Part shown: positions 5,251-5,494 of the stretch, one piece after another
Layout of the letters: the number at the start of each line of letters is the position of its first letter
Position numbering within the stretch: the first letter of the stretch is position 1
Assembly (NCBI GenBank): GCA_030627585.1
Contig: DAOURU010000091.1
Location: 1 to 5,494, forward strand
Direction: 5' to 3'
DNA: 5,494 nucleotides
DNA from: Bacillota bacterium
Lineage (GTDB): Bacteria > Bacillota > DSM-12270 > Thermacetogeniales > Thermacetogeniaceae
The notes under the pieces: model-generated
Database searches by the model: none
Told to the model about the DNA's origin: nothing
What the model saw: the letters and a program-made list of their open reading frames with translations, nothing else
Program-made: the position numbers and the translations under genes

Positions 5251-5494
5251 CTAGATCACACCTTTTTTCTGAAAATGATTTGGACGCAACCTGTAGACGA
5301 ATGCAAGCACCTGGGCTACGGCCTCATAAAGTTCCGGTGGAATTAAATCACCCACCTCAACAGTTTTATATAGTGTTTGGGCCAAGGGGGGATCTTCGAA
5401 AATAATGATTCCTTGCTCTTGAGCAATTGCTTTAATCCTTAATGCCACTTCATCGGCGCCTTTCGCCAGCACAAGCGGAGCTATCACTTGTTCC
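5251..5494 (-). CDS. flhB: FlhB, flagellar export specificity switch (C-terminal end only)
   Basis: The last 80 residues of a protein entering from the right edge. It reads EQVIAPLVLAKGADEVALRI, then a stretch with EDPPLAQTLYKTVEVGDLIP, and PPELYEAVAQVLAFVYRL before a short basic tail ending KKGVI. This is the C-terminal cytoplasmic domain (FlhB-CC), downstream of the autocleaved NPTH loop, which is outside the window. From family knowledge this domain switches export from rod/hook to filament proteins. The GTG at 5487-5485 is an internal Val codon, since the reading frame stays open to the edge and homology continues upstream. A stand-alone FlhB-like short protein (FlhX/YlqH type) cannot be strictly excluded, but the PPLAQTLYKTVEVG wording and the place directly before flhA favour true FlhB. 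The TAG stop is followed after 1 nt by the flhA TTG, and the last codons serve as the flhA ribosome-binding sequence. Confidence 0.93.
   Translation of the reverse strand, partial: EQVIAPLVLAKGADEVALRIKAIAQEQGIIIFEDPPLAQTLYKTVEVGDLIPPELYEAVAQVLAFVYRLRPNHFQKKGVI
5254..5266 (-). promoter_or_regulatory. Ribosome-binding site of flhA, inside the flhB 3' end
   Basis: The coding strand reads AAAAAGGTGTGATC just before the flhB TAG, resembling the full complement of the 16S rRNA tail (AAAGGAGGTGATC) with small changes. The AAGG core ends 11 nt before the flhA TTG. It supports the TTG start and implies coupled translation of flhB and flhA. Confidence 0.7.

Noticed and set aside
4978..5346. Plus-strand open frame of 122 codons
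   Set aside because: It is antisense to the FlhA N-terminus and FlhB end; its low-complexity Thr/Ala stretch is the reverse of hydrophobic membrane codons.
5251..5487. A separate 78-residue gene starting GTG at 5487
   Set aside because: The frame is open to the window edge and FlhB homology continues upstream of that GTG, so it is the 3' end of flhB.

Overview
This window is a tightly packed, single-strand stretch of a flagellar/chemotaxis operon. All genes lie on the minus strand, so transcription runs from base 5494 towards base 1. In transcription order they are flhB (3' end only), flhA, flhF, flhG (ylxH/minD-like), a PilZ gene of the ycgR/motI type, and cheB (5' part only). The order flhB-flhA-flhF-flhG-cheB is that of the fla/che operon of Gram-positive bacteria such as Bacillus subtilis. 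The extra PilZ gene between flhG and cheB, the protein sequences and a GC content that looks mid-40s by eye suggest an anaerobic Firmicute of the Clostridia, perhaps a Desulfotomaculum/Pelotomaculum/Moorella-like lineage. That placement is inference from memory of gene order and protein style, not from a search.

Layout: 5494-5251 is the FlhB C-terminal cytoplasmic domain. 5249-3183 is FlhA, the export-gate membrane protein, starting 1 nt after flhB. 3193-2051 is FlhF, an SRP-type GTPase, overlapping flhA by 11 nt. 2054-1161 is FlhG, a MinD-like ATPase, overlapping flhF by 4 nt. After a 30-nt gap, 1130-468 is a two-domain c-di-GMP receptor (YcgR-N plus PilZ). Three nt later, 464-1 holds the CheB receiver domain and the start of its linker; its methylesterase domain is beyond the window. 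There is no gene-free stretch longer than 30 nt, and I see no RNA gene, mobile element, CRISPR array or clear promoter or terminator.

How they work together: FlhA and FlhB form part of the flagellar type III export gate. FlhF and FlhG set flagellar placement and number and help assemble the basal body, with FlhG carrying the N-terminal DQAxxLR motif that in known homologues stimulates the FlhF GTPase. The PilZ protein probably slows or stops the motor when c-di-GMP is high. CheB adjusts receptor methylation. The operon thus links building the flagellum, placing it, braking it and steering it.

The proteins belong to known families and look intact; I found no clearly new system. The unusual signals are at the RNA level. 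All five visible start codons are non-ATG (three TTG, two GTG). A perfect 16-nt palindrome covers the ycgR start codon and competes with a hairpin that would sequester its Shine-Dalgarno. flhG, ycgR and cheB lie in one reading frame separated only by stop codons. flhB and ycgR end in near-identical sequence that doubles as ribosome-binding sequence. A C7A6 run lies in the cheB linker, and an 11-nt perfect complement of the 16S rRNA tail lies inside flhA.
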